A DNA stretch of 64,000 bases, taken from contig CANPUZ010000057.1 of NCBI GenBank assembly GCA_947579665.1, forward strand, positions 930,001 to 994,000, given 5' to 3'. How positions within the stretch are numbered: position 1 is the first letter of the stretch; the number at the start of each line of letters is the position of its first letter. The DNA comes from Sympetrum striolatum (taxonomy: Eukaryota; Arthropoda; Insecta; Odonata; Libellulidae). This document shows, piece after piece, positions 1-13,205 of this stretch. The position numbers were made by a program, and so were the translations under genes. The notes beneath the pieces were generated by a model. The model saw only the letters and a program-made list of their open reading frames with translations, was not told the DNA's origin and did not search any database.

Positions 1-2893
1 TAGTAGCAGTTAACTCAAGAAATTTCGCAAACTCGAAAAAATATCCGTGAAATTTCAGTTTTTTGGCCATATTTTGCTAAAAATTGAGAAAATTTAGTCA
101 AGTTTGGATTCATTTTAACGTTCTTGATAAGACCTAACCAAATATTATAGAAATATTCAATTTTTTTAAGCTGTTAACTCAAAAAACGTCGAAAACTGGA
201 AATATATCGGTAAAATTTCATGTTTTTGGCCATATTTTGCGTAAAATTGAGCAAAATTAGTTTATTTTGGTCTCTTTTTAAAGTTATAGATATGATCATA
301 CCAAATCCAATATAATATATTCAATTTATCGTAGCAGTTTACTCAAAAAACGTCGAAATCTCGAAAAAAAAATCGGTATACATTTCAGTTTTTTGGCCAT
401 ATTTTGCAAGAAATTGAGCAAAATTAGTCAAATTTGGACTCATTTTAAAGTTTTTGATATCATCTAACCAAATTCTATAGAAATATTCAATTTTTAGTAG
501 CAGTGAACTCAAAAAATTTCGCAAACTCGAAGGAAAATCGGTGAAATTTCAGTTTTTTTGCAATACTTTGCTAAAAATTGAGAAAATTTAGTCAAGTTTG
601 GATTCAATTTAACGTTCTTGATAAGACCTAATTAAATACGATAGACACATTCAATTTCTTTAGCCGTTAACTCAAAAAGCGTTGAAAACTCGAAAATAAA
701 AATCGGTGAAATTTCAGTTTTTTGGCCATATTTTGAAGAAATTGAGCAAAATTAGTCAAGTTTTGATTCAATCTAAAGTTTCTGATATGATCTAACCAAA
801 TTCTATAGAAATTTTCAATTTTTCGCAGCAGTTAACTCAAAAATCGTTGAAAACTCGAAAAAAATATTGGTAAAATTTCAGGTTTTTGGCCATATTTTGC
901 AAGAAATTGAGCAAAATTAGTCAAGTTTTGATTCAGTCTAAGGTTTCTGATATGATATAACCAAATTCTATAGAAATATTCAATTTTTAGTAGTAGTTAT
1001 TTCAAAAAATTTCGCAAACTCGAAATAAATGGTGAAATTTCAGTTTTTTGGCCATATTTTGATAAAAATTGAGAAAATTTACTCAAGTTTGGATTCATTT
1101 TTACGTTTTTGATAAGACCTAACTAAATATAATAGAAGTATTCAATTTTTTTAAAGTGTTAATTAAAAAAACGTCGAAAAGTGGAAATATATCGGTAAAA
1201 TTTCATGTTTTAGGCCATATTTTTCATAAAATTGAGCAAAATTAGTTTATTTTGTCTCATTTTAAAGTTTTAGATACGATCATACCAAATTCAATATAAT
1301 ATATTCAATTTATCGTAGCAGTTTACTCACAAAACGTCGAAAACTCGAAACAGAAATCGGTGAAATTTCAGTTTTTTGGCCATATTCTGCTAAAAATTGA
1401 GCAAAATTAGTCAAGTTTTGATTCATTCTAAAGTTTCTGATATTATCTAACCAAATTCTAGAGAAATATTCAATTTTTCGCAGCAGTTATCTCAAAAATC
1501 TTTGAAAACTTGAAAAAAATATTGGTGAAAACTCAGGTTTTTGGCCATATTTTGCAAGAAATTGAGCTAAATTAGTCAAATTTGGACTCATTTTAAAGTT
1601 TTTGATATCATCTTACCAAATTCTATAGAAATTTCAATTTTTAGTAGTAGTTATTTCAAAAAATTTCGCAAACTCGAAAAAAAATCCGTGAAATTTCAGT
1701 TTTTTGGCAATATTTTTTTAAAAATTGAGAAAATTTAGTCAAGTTTGGATTCATTTTAACGTTTTTGATAAGACCTAACTTAATGTTATGGAAATATTCA
1801 ATTTTTTTAAGCCGTTAACTCAAAAAACGTCGAAAACTGGAAATATATCGGAAAAATTTCATGTTTTAGGCCATATTTTGCATAAAATTGAGCAAAATTA
1901 GTTTATTTTGGTCTCATTTAAAGTTTTAGATATGATTATACCAAATTCAATATAATATATTCAATTTATCGTAGCAGTTTACTCAAAAAACGTCGAAAAC
2001 TGGAAATATATAACGGTAAAATTTCATGTTTTTGGCCATATTTTGCATAAAATTGAGCAAAATTAGTTTATATTGGTCTCATTTTAAAGTTTTAGATATG
2101 ATCTTTCCAAATTCAATATAATATATTCAATTTATCGTAGCAATTTACTCAAAAAACGTCGAAAACTCGAAAAAAAAATCGGTGAAATTTCAGTTTTTTG
2201 GCCATATTTTGCAAGAAATTCAGCAAAATTAGTCAAATTTGGACTCATTTTAAAGTTTCTGATATGATATAACCAAATTCTATAGAAATACTCAATTGTT
2301 AGTAGCAGTTATCTCAAAAAATTTCGTAAACTCGAAAAAAAATCCTTGAAATTTCAGTTTTTTGGCCATATTTTGCTGAAAATTGAGAAAATTTAGTCAA
2401 GTTTGGATTCATTTTAACGTTCATAATGAGAACTAACTAAATATCATAGAAATATTCAATTTTTTTAAGCTGTTAACTCAAAAAACGTCGAAAACTGGAA
2501 ATATATCGGAAAAATTTCATGTTTTAGGCCATATTTTGCATAAAATTGAGCAAAATTTGTTTATTTTGGTCTCATTTTAAAGTTTTAGATATGATCTTTC
2601 CAAATTTAATAAAATATATTCAATTTATCGTAGCAGTTTACTCAAAATATGTCGAAAACTCGAAAAAAAAATAGGTGAAATTTCAGTTTTTTGGCCATAT
2701 TTTGCAAGATAGTGAGCAAAATTAGTCAAAGTTGGACTCATCTTAAAGGTTTTGATATCATCTAACCAAATTCTATAGAAATATTCAATTTTTAGTAGCA
2801 GTTATTTCAAAAAATTTCGCATACTCGAAAAAAAATCCGTGAAATTTCAGTTTTTTGGCCATATTTTGCTAAAAATTGAGAAAATTTAGTCAA

Positions 2894-5800
2894 GTTTTGA
2901 TTCATTTTAACGTTCATGATGAGACCTATCTAAATATTATAGAAGTGTTCAATTTTTTTAAAGTGTTAACTCAAAAAACGTCAAAAACTGGAAATATATT
3001 GGTAAAATTTCATGTTTTAGGCCATATTTTGCATAAAATTGGGCAAAATTAGTTTATTTTGGTCTCATTTTAAAGTTTTAGATATGATCATACCAAATTC
3101 AATATAATATATTCAATTTATCGTAGCAGTTTACTCACAAAACGTCGAAAACTCGAAACAAAAATCGGTGAAATTTCAGTTTTTTGGCCTTATTTTGCTA
3201 AAAATTGAGCAAAATTAGTCAAGTTTTGATTCATTCTAAAGTTTCTGATATGATCTAACCAAATTCTAGAGAAATATTCAATTTTTCGCAGCAGTTAACT
3301 CAAAAATCGTTGAAAACTTGAAAAAAATATTGGTGAAAACTCAGGTTTTTGGCCATATTTTAAAAGAAATTGAGCAAAATTAGTCAGGTTTTGATTCATT
3401 CTAAAGTTTCTGATATGATCTAACCAAATTCTATAGAAATATTCAATTTTTCGCAGCAGTTATCTCAAAAATCGTTGAAAACTCGAAAAAAATATTGGTG
3501 AAATCTCAGGTTTTTGGCCATATTTTGCAAGAAATTGAGCTAAATTAGTCAAATTTGGACTCATTTTAAAGTTTTTGATATCATCTTACCAAATTCTATA
3601 GAAATATTCAATTTTTAGTAGTAGTTATTTCAAAAAATTTTGCAAACTCGAAAAAAAATCCGTGAAATTTCAGTTTTTTGGCAATATTTTTTTAAAAATT
3701 GAGAAAATTTAGTCAAGTTTGGATTCATTTTAACGTTTTTGATACGACCTAACTTAATATTTTCGAAATATTCAATTTTTTTAAGCCGTTAACTCAAAAA
3801 ACGTCGAAAACTGGAAATATATCGGTAAAATTTCATGATTTAGGCCATATTTTGCATAAAATTGAGCAAAATTAGTTTATTTTGGTCTCATTTTAAAGTT
3901 TTAGATATGATTATACCAAATTCAATATAATATATTCAATTTATCGTAGCAGTTTACTCAAAAAACGTCGAAAACTGGAAACATATAACGGTAAAATTTC
4001 ATGTTTTTGGCCATATTTTGCATAAAATTGAGCAAAATTAGTTTATTTTGGTCTCATTTTAAAGTTTTAGATATGATCTTACCAAATTCAATATAATATA
4101 TTCAATTAATCGTAGCAGTTTACTCAAAAAACGTCGAAAAATCGAAAAAAAAATTCGGTGAAATTTCAGTTTTTTGGCCATATTTTGCAAGATATTGAGC
4201 AAAATTAGTCAAGTTTTGATTCATTCTAAAGTTTCTGATATGATCTAACCAAATTCTATAGAAATATTCAATTTTTCGCAGCAGTTATCTCAAAAATCGT
4301 TGAAAACTCGAAAAAAATATTGGTGAAATCTCAGGTTTTTGGCCATATTTTGCTAAAAATTGAGAAAATTTAGTCAAGTTTGGATTCATTTTAACGTTTT
4401 TGATAAGACCTAACTAAATATAATAGAAATATTTAATTTTTTTAAGCTGTTAACTCAAAAAACGTCGAAAACTGGAAATATATCGGTAAAATTTCATGTT
4501 TTAGGCCATATTTTGCATAAAATTGAGCAAAATTAGTTTATTTTTGTCTCATTTTAAAGTTTTAGATATGATCTTACCAAATTCAATATAATATATTCAA
4601 TTTATCGTAGCAGTTTACTCACAAAACGTCGAAAACTCGAAACAAAAATCGGTGAAATTTCAGTTTTTTGGCCTTATTTTGCTAAAAATTGAGCAAAATT
4701 AGTCAAGTTTTGATTCATTCTAAAGTTTCTGATATGATCTAACCAAATTCTAGAGAAATATTCAATTTTTCGCAGCAGTTAACTCAAAAATCGTTGAAAA
4801 CTTGAAAAAAATATTGGTGAAAACTCAGGTTTTTGGCCATATTTTGCAAGAAATTGAGCTAAATTAGTCAAATTTGGACTCATATTAAAGTTTTTGATAT
4901 CATCTTACCAAATTCTATAGAAATATTCAATTTTTAGTAGTAGTTATTTCAAAAAATTTTGCAAACTCGAAAAAAAATCCGTGAAATTTCAGTTTTTTGG
5001 CAATATTTTTTTAAAAATTGAGAAAATTTAGTCAAGTTTGGATTCATTTTAACGTTTTTTTATACGACCTAACTTAATATTTCCGAAATATTCCATTTTT
5101 TTAAGCCGTTAACTCAAAAAACGTCGAAAACTGGAAATATATCGGTAAAATTTCATGATTTAGGCCATATTTTGCATAAAATTGAGCAAAATTAGTTTAT
5201 TTTGGTCTCATTTTAAAGTTTTAGATATGATTATACCAAATTCAATATAATATATTCAATTTATCGTAGCAGTTTACTCAAAAAACGTCGAAAACTGGAA
5301 ACATATAACGGTAAAATTTCATGTTTTTGGCCATATTTTGCATAAAATTGAGCAAAATTAGTTTATTTTGGTCTCATTTTAAAGTTTTAGATATGATCTT
5401 ACCAAATTCAATATAATATATTCAATTAATCGTAGCAGTTTACTCAAAAAACGTCGAAAAATCGAAAAAAAAATTCGGTGAAATTTCAGTTTTTTGGCCA
5501 TATTTTGCAAGATATTGAGCAAAATTAGTCAAGTTTTGATTCATTCTAAAGTTTCTGATATGATCTAACCAAATTCTATAGAAATATTCAATTTTTCGCA
5601 GCAGTTATCTCAAAAATCGTTGAAAACTCGAAAAAAATATTGGTGAAATCTCAGGTTTTTGGCCATATTTTGCTAAAAATTGAGAAAATTTAGTCAAGTT
5701 TGGATTCATTTTAACGTTTTTGATAAGACCTAACTAAATATAATAGAAATATTTAATTTTTTTAAGCTGTTAACTCAAAAAACGTCGAAAACTGGAAATA

Positions 5801-6348
5801 TATCGGTAAAATTTCATGTTTTAGGCCATATTTTGCATAAAATTGAGCAAAATTAGTTTATTTTTGTCTAATTTTAAAGTTTTAGATATGATCTTACCAA
5901 ATTCAATATAATATATTCAATTTATCGAAGCAGTTTACTCAAAAAACGTCGAAAACACGAAAAAAAAATTCGGTGAAATTTCAGTTTTTTGGCCATATTT
6001 TGCAAGAAATTGAGCAAAATTAGTCAGGTTTTGATTCATTCTAAAGTTTCTGATATGATCTAACCAAATTCTATAGAAATATTCAATTTTTCGCAGCAGT
6101 TATCTCAAAAATCGTTGAAAACTCGAAAAAAATATTGGTGAAATCTCAGGTTTTTGGCCATATTTTGCAAGAAATTGAGCTACATTAGTCAAATATGGAC
6201 TCATTTTAAAGTTTTTGATATCAATTCACCAAATTCTATAGAAATATTCAATTTTTCGCAGCAGTTAACTCAAAAAATTTCGCAAACTCGAAAGAAAATC
6301 GGTGAAATTTCAGTTTTTTGGCCATACTTTGCTAAAAATTGAGAAAAT
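2894..6348. repeat. Higher-order repeat block A, first set (nested ~1.3-kb duplication)
   Basis: A multi-monomer block beginning with the variant that reads cattttaacgttcatgatgag contains a further internal duplication. About 3,510-4,610 and 4,830-5,930 are nearly identical at an offset of 1,319-1,320 bp, or eight monomers. A marker monomer with the spelling ctcacaaaacgtcg occurs at 3,134 and 4,619, an offset of 1,485 bp (nine monomers), so one monomer was gained or lost between the copies. The same block reappears at 7,990. Confidence 0.85.
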
Positions 6349-7450
6349 ATAGTCAAGTTTGGATTCATTTTAACGTTTTTGATAAGACCTAACTAAATAT
6401 AATAGAAGTATTCAATTTTGTTAAAGTGTTAACTCAAAAAACGTCGAAAACTGGAAATATATCGGTAAAATTTCATGTTTTTGGCCATATTTTGCATAAA
6501 ATTGAGCAATATTAGTTTATTTTGGACTCATATTAAAGTTTTAGATATGATCTTACCAAATTCAATATAATGTATTCAATTTATCGTAGCAGTTTACTCA
6601 AAAAACGTCGAAAACTGGAAATATATCAGTAAAATTTCATGTTTTTGGCTATATTTTGCATAAAATTGAGCAAAATTAGTCAACTTTTGATTCATTCTAA
6701 AGTCTCTGATATGATCTAACCAAATTGTATAGAAATATTCAATTTTTCGCAGCAGTTAACTCAAAAATCGTTGAAAACTCGAAAAAAATATTGGTAAAAT
6801 TTCATGTTTTTGGCCATATTTTGCAAGAAATTGAGCAAAATTAGTCAAATTAGGACTCATTTTAAAGTTTTTGATATCATCTAACCAAATTCTATAGAAA
6901 TATTCAATTTTTAGTAGCAGTTAACTCAAAAAATTTAGCAAACTCGAAAAAAAATCCGTGAATTTTAATTGTTTTGGCCATATTTTGCTAAAAATTGAGA
7001 GAATTTCGTCAAGTTTGGATTCATTTTAACGTTCTTGATGAGTCCTAACTAAATATAATAGAAATATTCAATTTATTTAAGCCGTTAACTCAAAACACGT
7101 CTAAAACTGGAAATATATCGGTAAAATTTCATGTTTTTGGCCATATTTTGCATAAAATTAAGCTAAATTAGTCAAATTTGGACCCATTTTAAAATGTTTG
7201 ATATGATCTAACCTAATTCTTTAGAAATATTTAATTTTTTATAGCAGTTTATTCAAAAATCATCGAAAACTCGAAAAAAATCGGTGAAATTTCAGGTTTA
7301 TCGCCATATTTTGCGAATAATTCAGGAAACTTGTACTGTTTGTACTCAATTTGAGGTTATTTACGTCATCTAACCAAATTCATAAAAAGTTTCAATTATT
7401 TTAGCTGCTAACCCAAACAACGTCGAAAACTCGAAAACATTAGTTGAAAT
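6349..7450. repeat. Higher-order repeat block B, internal copy carrying edge-type monomers
   Basis: This block is nearly identical to 12,106-13,205 at an offset of about 5,757 bp. Its last 250 bp contain unusual monomers, for example one with ggtttatcgccatattttg near 7,290, that otherwise occur only at the right edge of the array. Just after 7,455 the sequence switches back to ordinary homogenised monomers, whereas the second copy continues into the diverged edge. The switch marks an exchange breakpoint. Confidence 0.8.
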
Positions 7451-7989
7451 TTCAGGTTTTTGGCCATATTTTGCTAAAAATTGAGAAAATTTAGTCAAGT
7501 TTGGATTCATTTTAACGTTATTGATAAGACCTAATTAAATATTATAGAAATATTCAATTTTTTTTAGCTGTTAACTCAAAAAACGTCGAAAACTGGAAAT
7601 ATATCGGTAAAATTTCATGTTTTAGGCCATATTTTGCATAAAATTGAGCAAAATTTGTTTATTTTGGTCTCATTTTAGAGTTAGAGATATGATCTTACCA
7701 AATTCAATATAATATATTCAATTTATCGTAGCAGGTTACTCAAAAATCGTTGAAAACTCGAAAAAATATTGGTGAAATCTCAGGTTTTTGGCCATATTTT
7801 GCAAGAAATTGAGCAAAATTAGTCAAATTTGGACTCATTTTAAAGTTTTTGATATCATTTAACCAAATTCTATAGAAATATTCAATTTTTCGCAGCAGTT
7901 ATCTCAAAAAATTTCGCAAACTCGAAAGAAAATCCGTGAAATTTCAGTTTTTTGGCCATATTTTGCTAAAAATTGAGAAAATGTAGTCA

Positions 7990-10900
7990 AGTTTTGATTC
8001 ATTTTAACGTTCATGATGAGACCTATCTAAATATTATAGAAGTGTTCAATTTTTTTAAAGTGTTAACTCAAAAAACGTCAAAAACTGGAAATATATTGGT
8101 AAAATTTCATGTTTTAGGCCATATTTTGCATAAAATTGAGCAAAATTAGTTTATTTTGGTCTCATTTTAAAGTTTTAGATATGATCATACCAAATTCAAT
8201 ATAATATATTCAATTTATCGTAGCAGTTTACTCACAAAACGTCGAAAACTCGAAACAAAAATCGGTGAAATTTCAGTTTTTTGGCCTTATTTTGCTAAAA
8301 ATTGAGCAAAATTAGTCAAGTTTTGATTCATTCTAAAGTTTCTGATATGATCTAACCAAATTCTAGAGAAATATTCAATTTTTCGCAGCAGTTAACTCAA
8401 AAATCGTTGAAAACTTGAAAAAAATATTGGTGAAAACTCAGGTTTTTGGCCATATTTTGCAAGAAATTGAGCTAAATTAGTCAAATTTGGACTCATTTTA
8501 AAGTTTTTGATATCATCTTACCAAATTCTATAGAAATATTCAATTTTTAGTAGTAGTTATTTCAAAAAATTTTGCAAACTCGAAAAAAAATCCGTGAAAT
8601 TTCAGTTTTTTGGCAATATTTTTTTAAAAATTGAGAAAATTTAGTCAAATTTGGATTCATTTTAACGTTTTTGATACGACCTAACTTAATATTTTCGAAT
8701 TATTCAATTTTTTTAAGCCGTTAACTCAAAAAACGTCGAAAACTGGAAATATATCGGTAAAATTTCATGATTTAGGCCATATTTTGCATAAAATTGAGCA
8801 AAATTAGTTTATTTTGGTCTCATTTTAAAGTTTTAGATATGATTATACCAAATTCAATATAATATATTCAATTTATCGTAGCAGTTTACTCAAAAAACGT
8901 CGAAAACTGGAAACATATAACGGTAAAATTTCATGTTTTTGGCCATATTTTGCATAAAATTGAGCAAAATTAGTTTATTTTGGTCTCATTTTAAAGTTTT
9001 AGATATGATCTTACCAAATTCAATATAATATATTCAATTAATCGTAGCAGTTTACTCAAAAAACGTCGAAAAATCGAAAAAAAAATTCGGTGAAATTTCA
9101 GTTTTTTGGCCATATTTTGCAAGATATTGAGCAAAATTAGTCAAGTTTTGATTCATTCTAAAGTTTCTGATATGATCTAACCAAATTCTATAGAAATATT
9201 CAATTTTTCGCAGCAGTTATCTCAAAAATCGTTGAAAACTCGAAAAAAATATTGGTGAAATCTCAGGTTTTTGGCCATATTTTGCTAAAAATTGAGAAAA
9301 TTTAGTCAAGTTTGGATTCATTTTAACGTTTTTGATAAGACCTAACTAAATATAATAGAAATATTTAATTTTTTTAAGCTGTTAACTCAAAAAACGTCGA
9401 AAACTTGAAATATATCGGTAAAATTTCATGTTTTAGGCCATATTTTGCATGAAATTGAGCAAAATTAGTTTATTTTTGTCTCATTTTAAAGTTTTAAATA
9501 TGATCTTACCAAATTCAATATAATATATTCAATTTATCGAAGCAGTTTACTCAAAAAACGTCGAAAACACCAAAAAAAAAATTCGGTGAAATTTCAGTTT
9601 TTTGGCCATATTTTAAAAGAAATTGAGCAAAATTAGTCAGGTTTTGATTCATTCTAAAGTTTCTGATATGATCTAACCAAATTCTATAGAAATATTCAAT
9701 TTTTCGCAGCAGTTATCTCAAAAATCGTTGAAAACTCGAAAAAAATATTGGTGAAATCTCAGGTTTTTGGCCATATTTTGCAAGAAATTGAGCTACATTA
9801 GTCAAATATGGACTCATTTTAAAGTTTTTGATATCACCTCACCAAATTCTATAGAAATATTCAATTTTTCGCAGCAGTTAACTCAAAAAATTTCGCAAAC
9901 TCGAAAGAAAATCGGTGAAATTTCAGTTTTTTGGCCATACTTTGCTAAAAATTGAGAAAATTTAGTCAAGTTTTGATTCATTTTAACGTTCATGATGAGA
10001 CCTATCTAAATATTATAGAAGTGTTCAATTTTTTTAAAGTGTTAACTCAAAAAACGTCAAAAACTGGAAATATATTGGTAAAATTTCATGTTTTAGGCCA
10101 TATTTTGCATAAAATTGAGCAAAATTAGTTTATTTTGGTCTCATTTTAAAGTTTTAGATATGATCATACCAAATTCAATATAATATATTCAATTTATCGT
10201 AGCAGTTTACTCACAAAACGTCGAAAACTCGAAACAAAAATCGGTGAAATTTCAGTTTTTTGGCCTTATTTTGCTAAAAATTGAGCAAAATTAGTCAAGT
10301 TTTGATTCATTCTAAAGTTTCTGATATGATCTAACCAAATTCTAGAGAAATATTCAATTTTTCGCAGCAGTTAACTCAAAAATCGTTGAAAACTTGAAAA
10401 AAATATTGGTGAAAACTCAGGTTTTTGGCCATATTTTAAAAGAAATTGAGCAAAATTAGTCAGGTTTTGATTCATTCTAAAGTTTCTGATATGATCTAAC
10501 CAAATTCTATAGAAATATTCAATTTTTCGCAGCAGTTATCTCAAAAATCGTTGAAAACTCGAAAAAAATATTGGTGAAATCTCAGGTTTTTGGCCATATT
10601 TTGCAAGAAATTGAGCTAAATTAGTCAAATTTGGACTCATTTTAAAGTTTTTGATATCATCTTACCAAATTCTATAGAAATATTCAATTTTTAGTAGTAG
10701 TTATTTCAAAAAATTTTGCAAACTCGAAAAAAAATCCGTGAAATTTCAGTTTTTTGGCAATATTTTTTTAAAAATTGAGAAAATTTAGTCAAGTTTGGAT
10801 TCATTTTAACGTTTTTGATACGACCTAACTTAATATTTTCGAAATATTCAATTTTTTTAAGCCGTTAACTCAAAAAACGTCGAAAACTGGAAATATATCG

Positions 10901-12105
10901 GTAAAATTTCATGATTTAGGCCATATTTTGCATAAAATTGAGCAAAATTAGTTTATTTTGGTCTCATTTTAAAGTTTTAGATATGATTATACCAAATTCA
11001 ATATAATATATTCAATTTATCGTAGCAGTTTACTCAAAAAACGTCGAAAACTGGAAACAAATAACGGTAAAATTTCATGTTTTTGGCCATATTTTGCATA
11101 AAATTGAGCAAAATTAGTTTATTTTGGTCTCATTTTAAAGTTTTAGATATGATCTTACCAAATTCAATATAATATATTCAATTAATCGTAGCAGTTTACT
11201 CAAAAAACGTCGAAAAATCGAAAAAAAAATTCGGTGAAATTTCAGTTTTTTGGCCATATTTTGCAAGATATTGAGCAAAATTAGTCAAGTTTTGATTCAT
11301 TCTAAAGTTTCTGATATGATCTAACCAAATTCTATAGAAATATTCAATTTTTCGCAGCAGTTATCTCAAAAATCGTTGAAAACTCGAAAAAAATATTGGT
11401 GAAATCTCAGGTTTTTGGCCATATTTTGCTAAAAATTGAGAAAATTTAGTCAAGTTTGGATTCATTTTAACGTTTTTGATAAGACCTAACTAAATATAAT
11501 AGAAATATTTAATTTTTTTAAGCTGTTAACTCAAAAAACGTCGAAAACTGGAAATATATCGGTAAAATTTCATGTTTTAGGCCATATTTTGCATAAAATA
11601 GAGCAAAATTAGTTTATTTTTGTCTCATTTTAAAGTTTTAGATATGATCTTACCAAATTCAATATAATATATTCAATTTATCGAAGCAGTTTACTCAAAA
11701 AACGTCGAAAACACGAAAAAAAAATTCGGTGAAATTTCAGTTTTTTGGCCATATTTTAAAAGAAATTGAGCAAAATTAGTCAGGTTTTGATTCATTCTAA
11801 AGTTTCTGATATGATCTAACCAAATTCTATAGAAATATTCAATTTTTCGCAGCAGTTATCTCAAAAATCGTTGAAAACTCGAAAAAAATATTGGTGAAAT
11901 CTCAGGTTTTTGGCCATATTTTGCAAGAAATTGAGCTACATTAGTCAAATATGGACTCATTTTAAAGTTTTTGATATCACCTCACCAAATTCTATAGAAA
12001 TATTCAATTTTTCGCAGCAGTTAACTCAAAAAATTTCGCAAACTCGAAAGAAAATCGGTGAAATTTCAGTTTTTTGGCCATACTTTGCTAAAAATTGAGA
12101 AAATT
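7990..12105. repeat. Higher-order repeat block A, second and third copies
   Basis: Copies starting at 7,990 and 9,972 share the same order of variant monomers as the block at 2,894. Within them the marker monomer ctcacaaaacgtcg is at 8,231 and 10,212 (offset 1,981 bp, twelve monomers). A 189-bp stretch at 9,767 recurs at 11,910 (offset 2,143 bp, thirteen monomers) and also matches 6,154 with only a few differences. Offsets that are whole multiples of the monomer fit unequal crossing-over or gene conversion. Confidence 0.85.
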
Positions 12106-13205
12106 TAGTCAAGTTTGGATTCATTTTAACGTTTTTGATAAGACCTAACTAAATATAATAGAAGTATTCAATTTTGTTAAAGTGTTAACTCAAAAAACGT
12201 CGAAAACTGGAAATATATCGGTAAAATTTCATGTTTTTGGCCATATTTTGCATAAAATTGAGCAAAATTAGTTTATTTTGGACTCATATTAAAGTTTTAG
12301 ATATGATCTTACCAAATTCAATATAATGTATTCAATTTATCGTAGCAGTTTACTCAAAAAACGTCGAAAACTGGAAATATATCAGTAAAATTTCATGTTT
12401 TTGGCTATATTTTGCATAAAATTGAGCAAAATTAGTCAACTTTTGATTCATTCTAAAGTCTCTGATATGATCTAACCAAATTGTATAGAAATATTCAATT
12501 TTTCGCAGCAGTTAACTCAAAAATCGTTGAAAACTCGAAAAAAATATTGGTAAAATTTCATGTTTTTGGCCATATTTTGCAAGAAATTGAGCAAAATTAG
12601 TCAAATTAGGACTCATTTTAAAGTTTTTGATATCATCTAACCAAATTCTATAGAAATATTCAATTTTTAGTAGCAGTTAACTCAAAAAATTTAGCAAACT
12701 CGAAAAAAAATCCGTGAATTTTAATTGTTTTGGCCATATTTTGCTAAAAATTGAGAGAATTTCGTCAAGTTTGGATTCATTTTAACGTTCTTGATGAGTC
12801 CTAACTAAATATAATAGAAATATTCAATTTATTTAAGCCGTTAACTCAAAACACGTCTAAAACTGGAAATATATCGGTAAAATTTCATGTTTTTGGCCAT
12901 ATTTTGCATAAAATTAAGCTAAATTAGTCAAATTTGGACCCATTTTAAAATTTTTGATATGATTTAACCTAATTCTTTAGAAATATTTAATTTTTTATAG
13001 CAGTTTATTCAAAAATCATCGAAAACTCGAAAAAAATCGGTGAAATTTCAGGTTTATCGCCATATTTTGCGAATAATTCAGGAAAACTTGTCATGTTTGT
13101 ACTCAATTTGAGGTTATTTACGTCATCTAACCAAATTCATAAAAAGTTTCAATTATTTTAGCTGCTAACCCAAACAACGTCGAAAACTCGAAAACATTAG
13201 TTGAA
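12106..13205. repeat. Higher-order repeat block B, right copy at array edge
   Basis: This is the second copy of the block at 6,349-7,450, including the unusual monomers with ggtttatcgcc (near 13,050) and gctgctaacccaaac (near 13,165). It passes directly into the diverged edge monomers, so it is probably the original location. Confidence 0.8.

Larger units (their letters stand above)
1..13205. repeat. Satellite DNA array, ~165-168 bp AT-rich monomer, homogenised part
   Basis: Direct tandem copies run without interruption from the first base. Each monomer can be recognised by ordered landmarks: gttaactcaaaaa, a cgtcgaaaactcgaaa-like block, ggccatattttgc, a gagcaaaattag block, a gattcattttaa or ggactcattttaa block, then ccaaattctatagaaatatt. 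Successive gttaactc or gtttactc landmarks lie about 165-168 bp apart, close to a nucleosome repeat. At least four monomer variants alternate, for example those with ctggaaatatatcgg plus tttattttggtctc, those with gtcaaatttggactc, those with gcaaactcgaaa plus aagacctaac, and those with gttgaaaactcg plus ggtttttggcc. Short open frames of about 62 codons inside the array come from the repeat itself and are not genes. The array continues beyond the left window edge. Centromeric or pericentromeric location is an inference only. Confidence 0.97.

Noticed and set aside
6154..12098. Three nearly identical 62-codon open frames at 6,154, 9,767 and 11,910
   Set aside because: They are satellite monomers in one frame; their similarity follows from the higher-order repeats, and there is no promoter, domain or codon signature.
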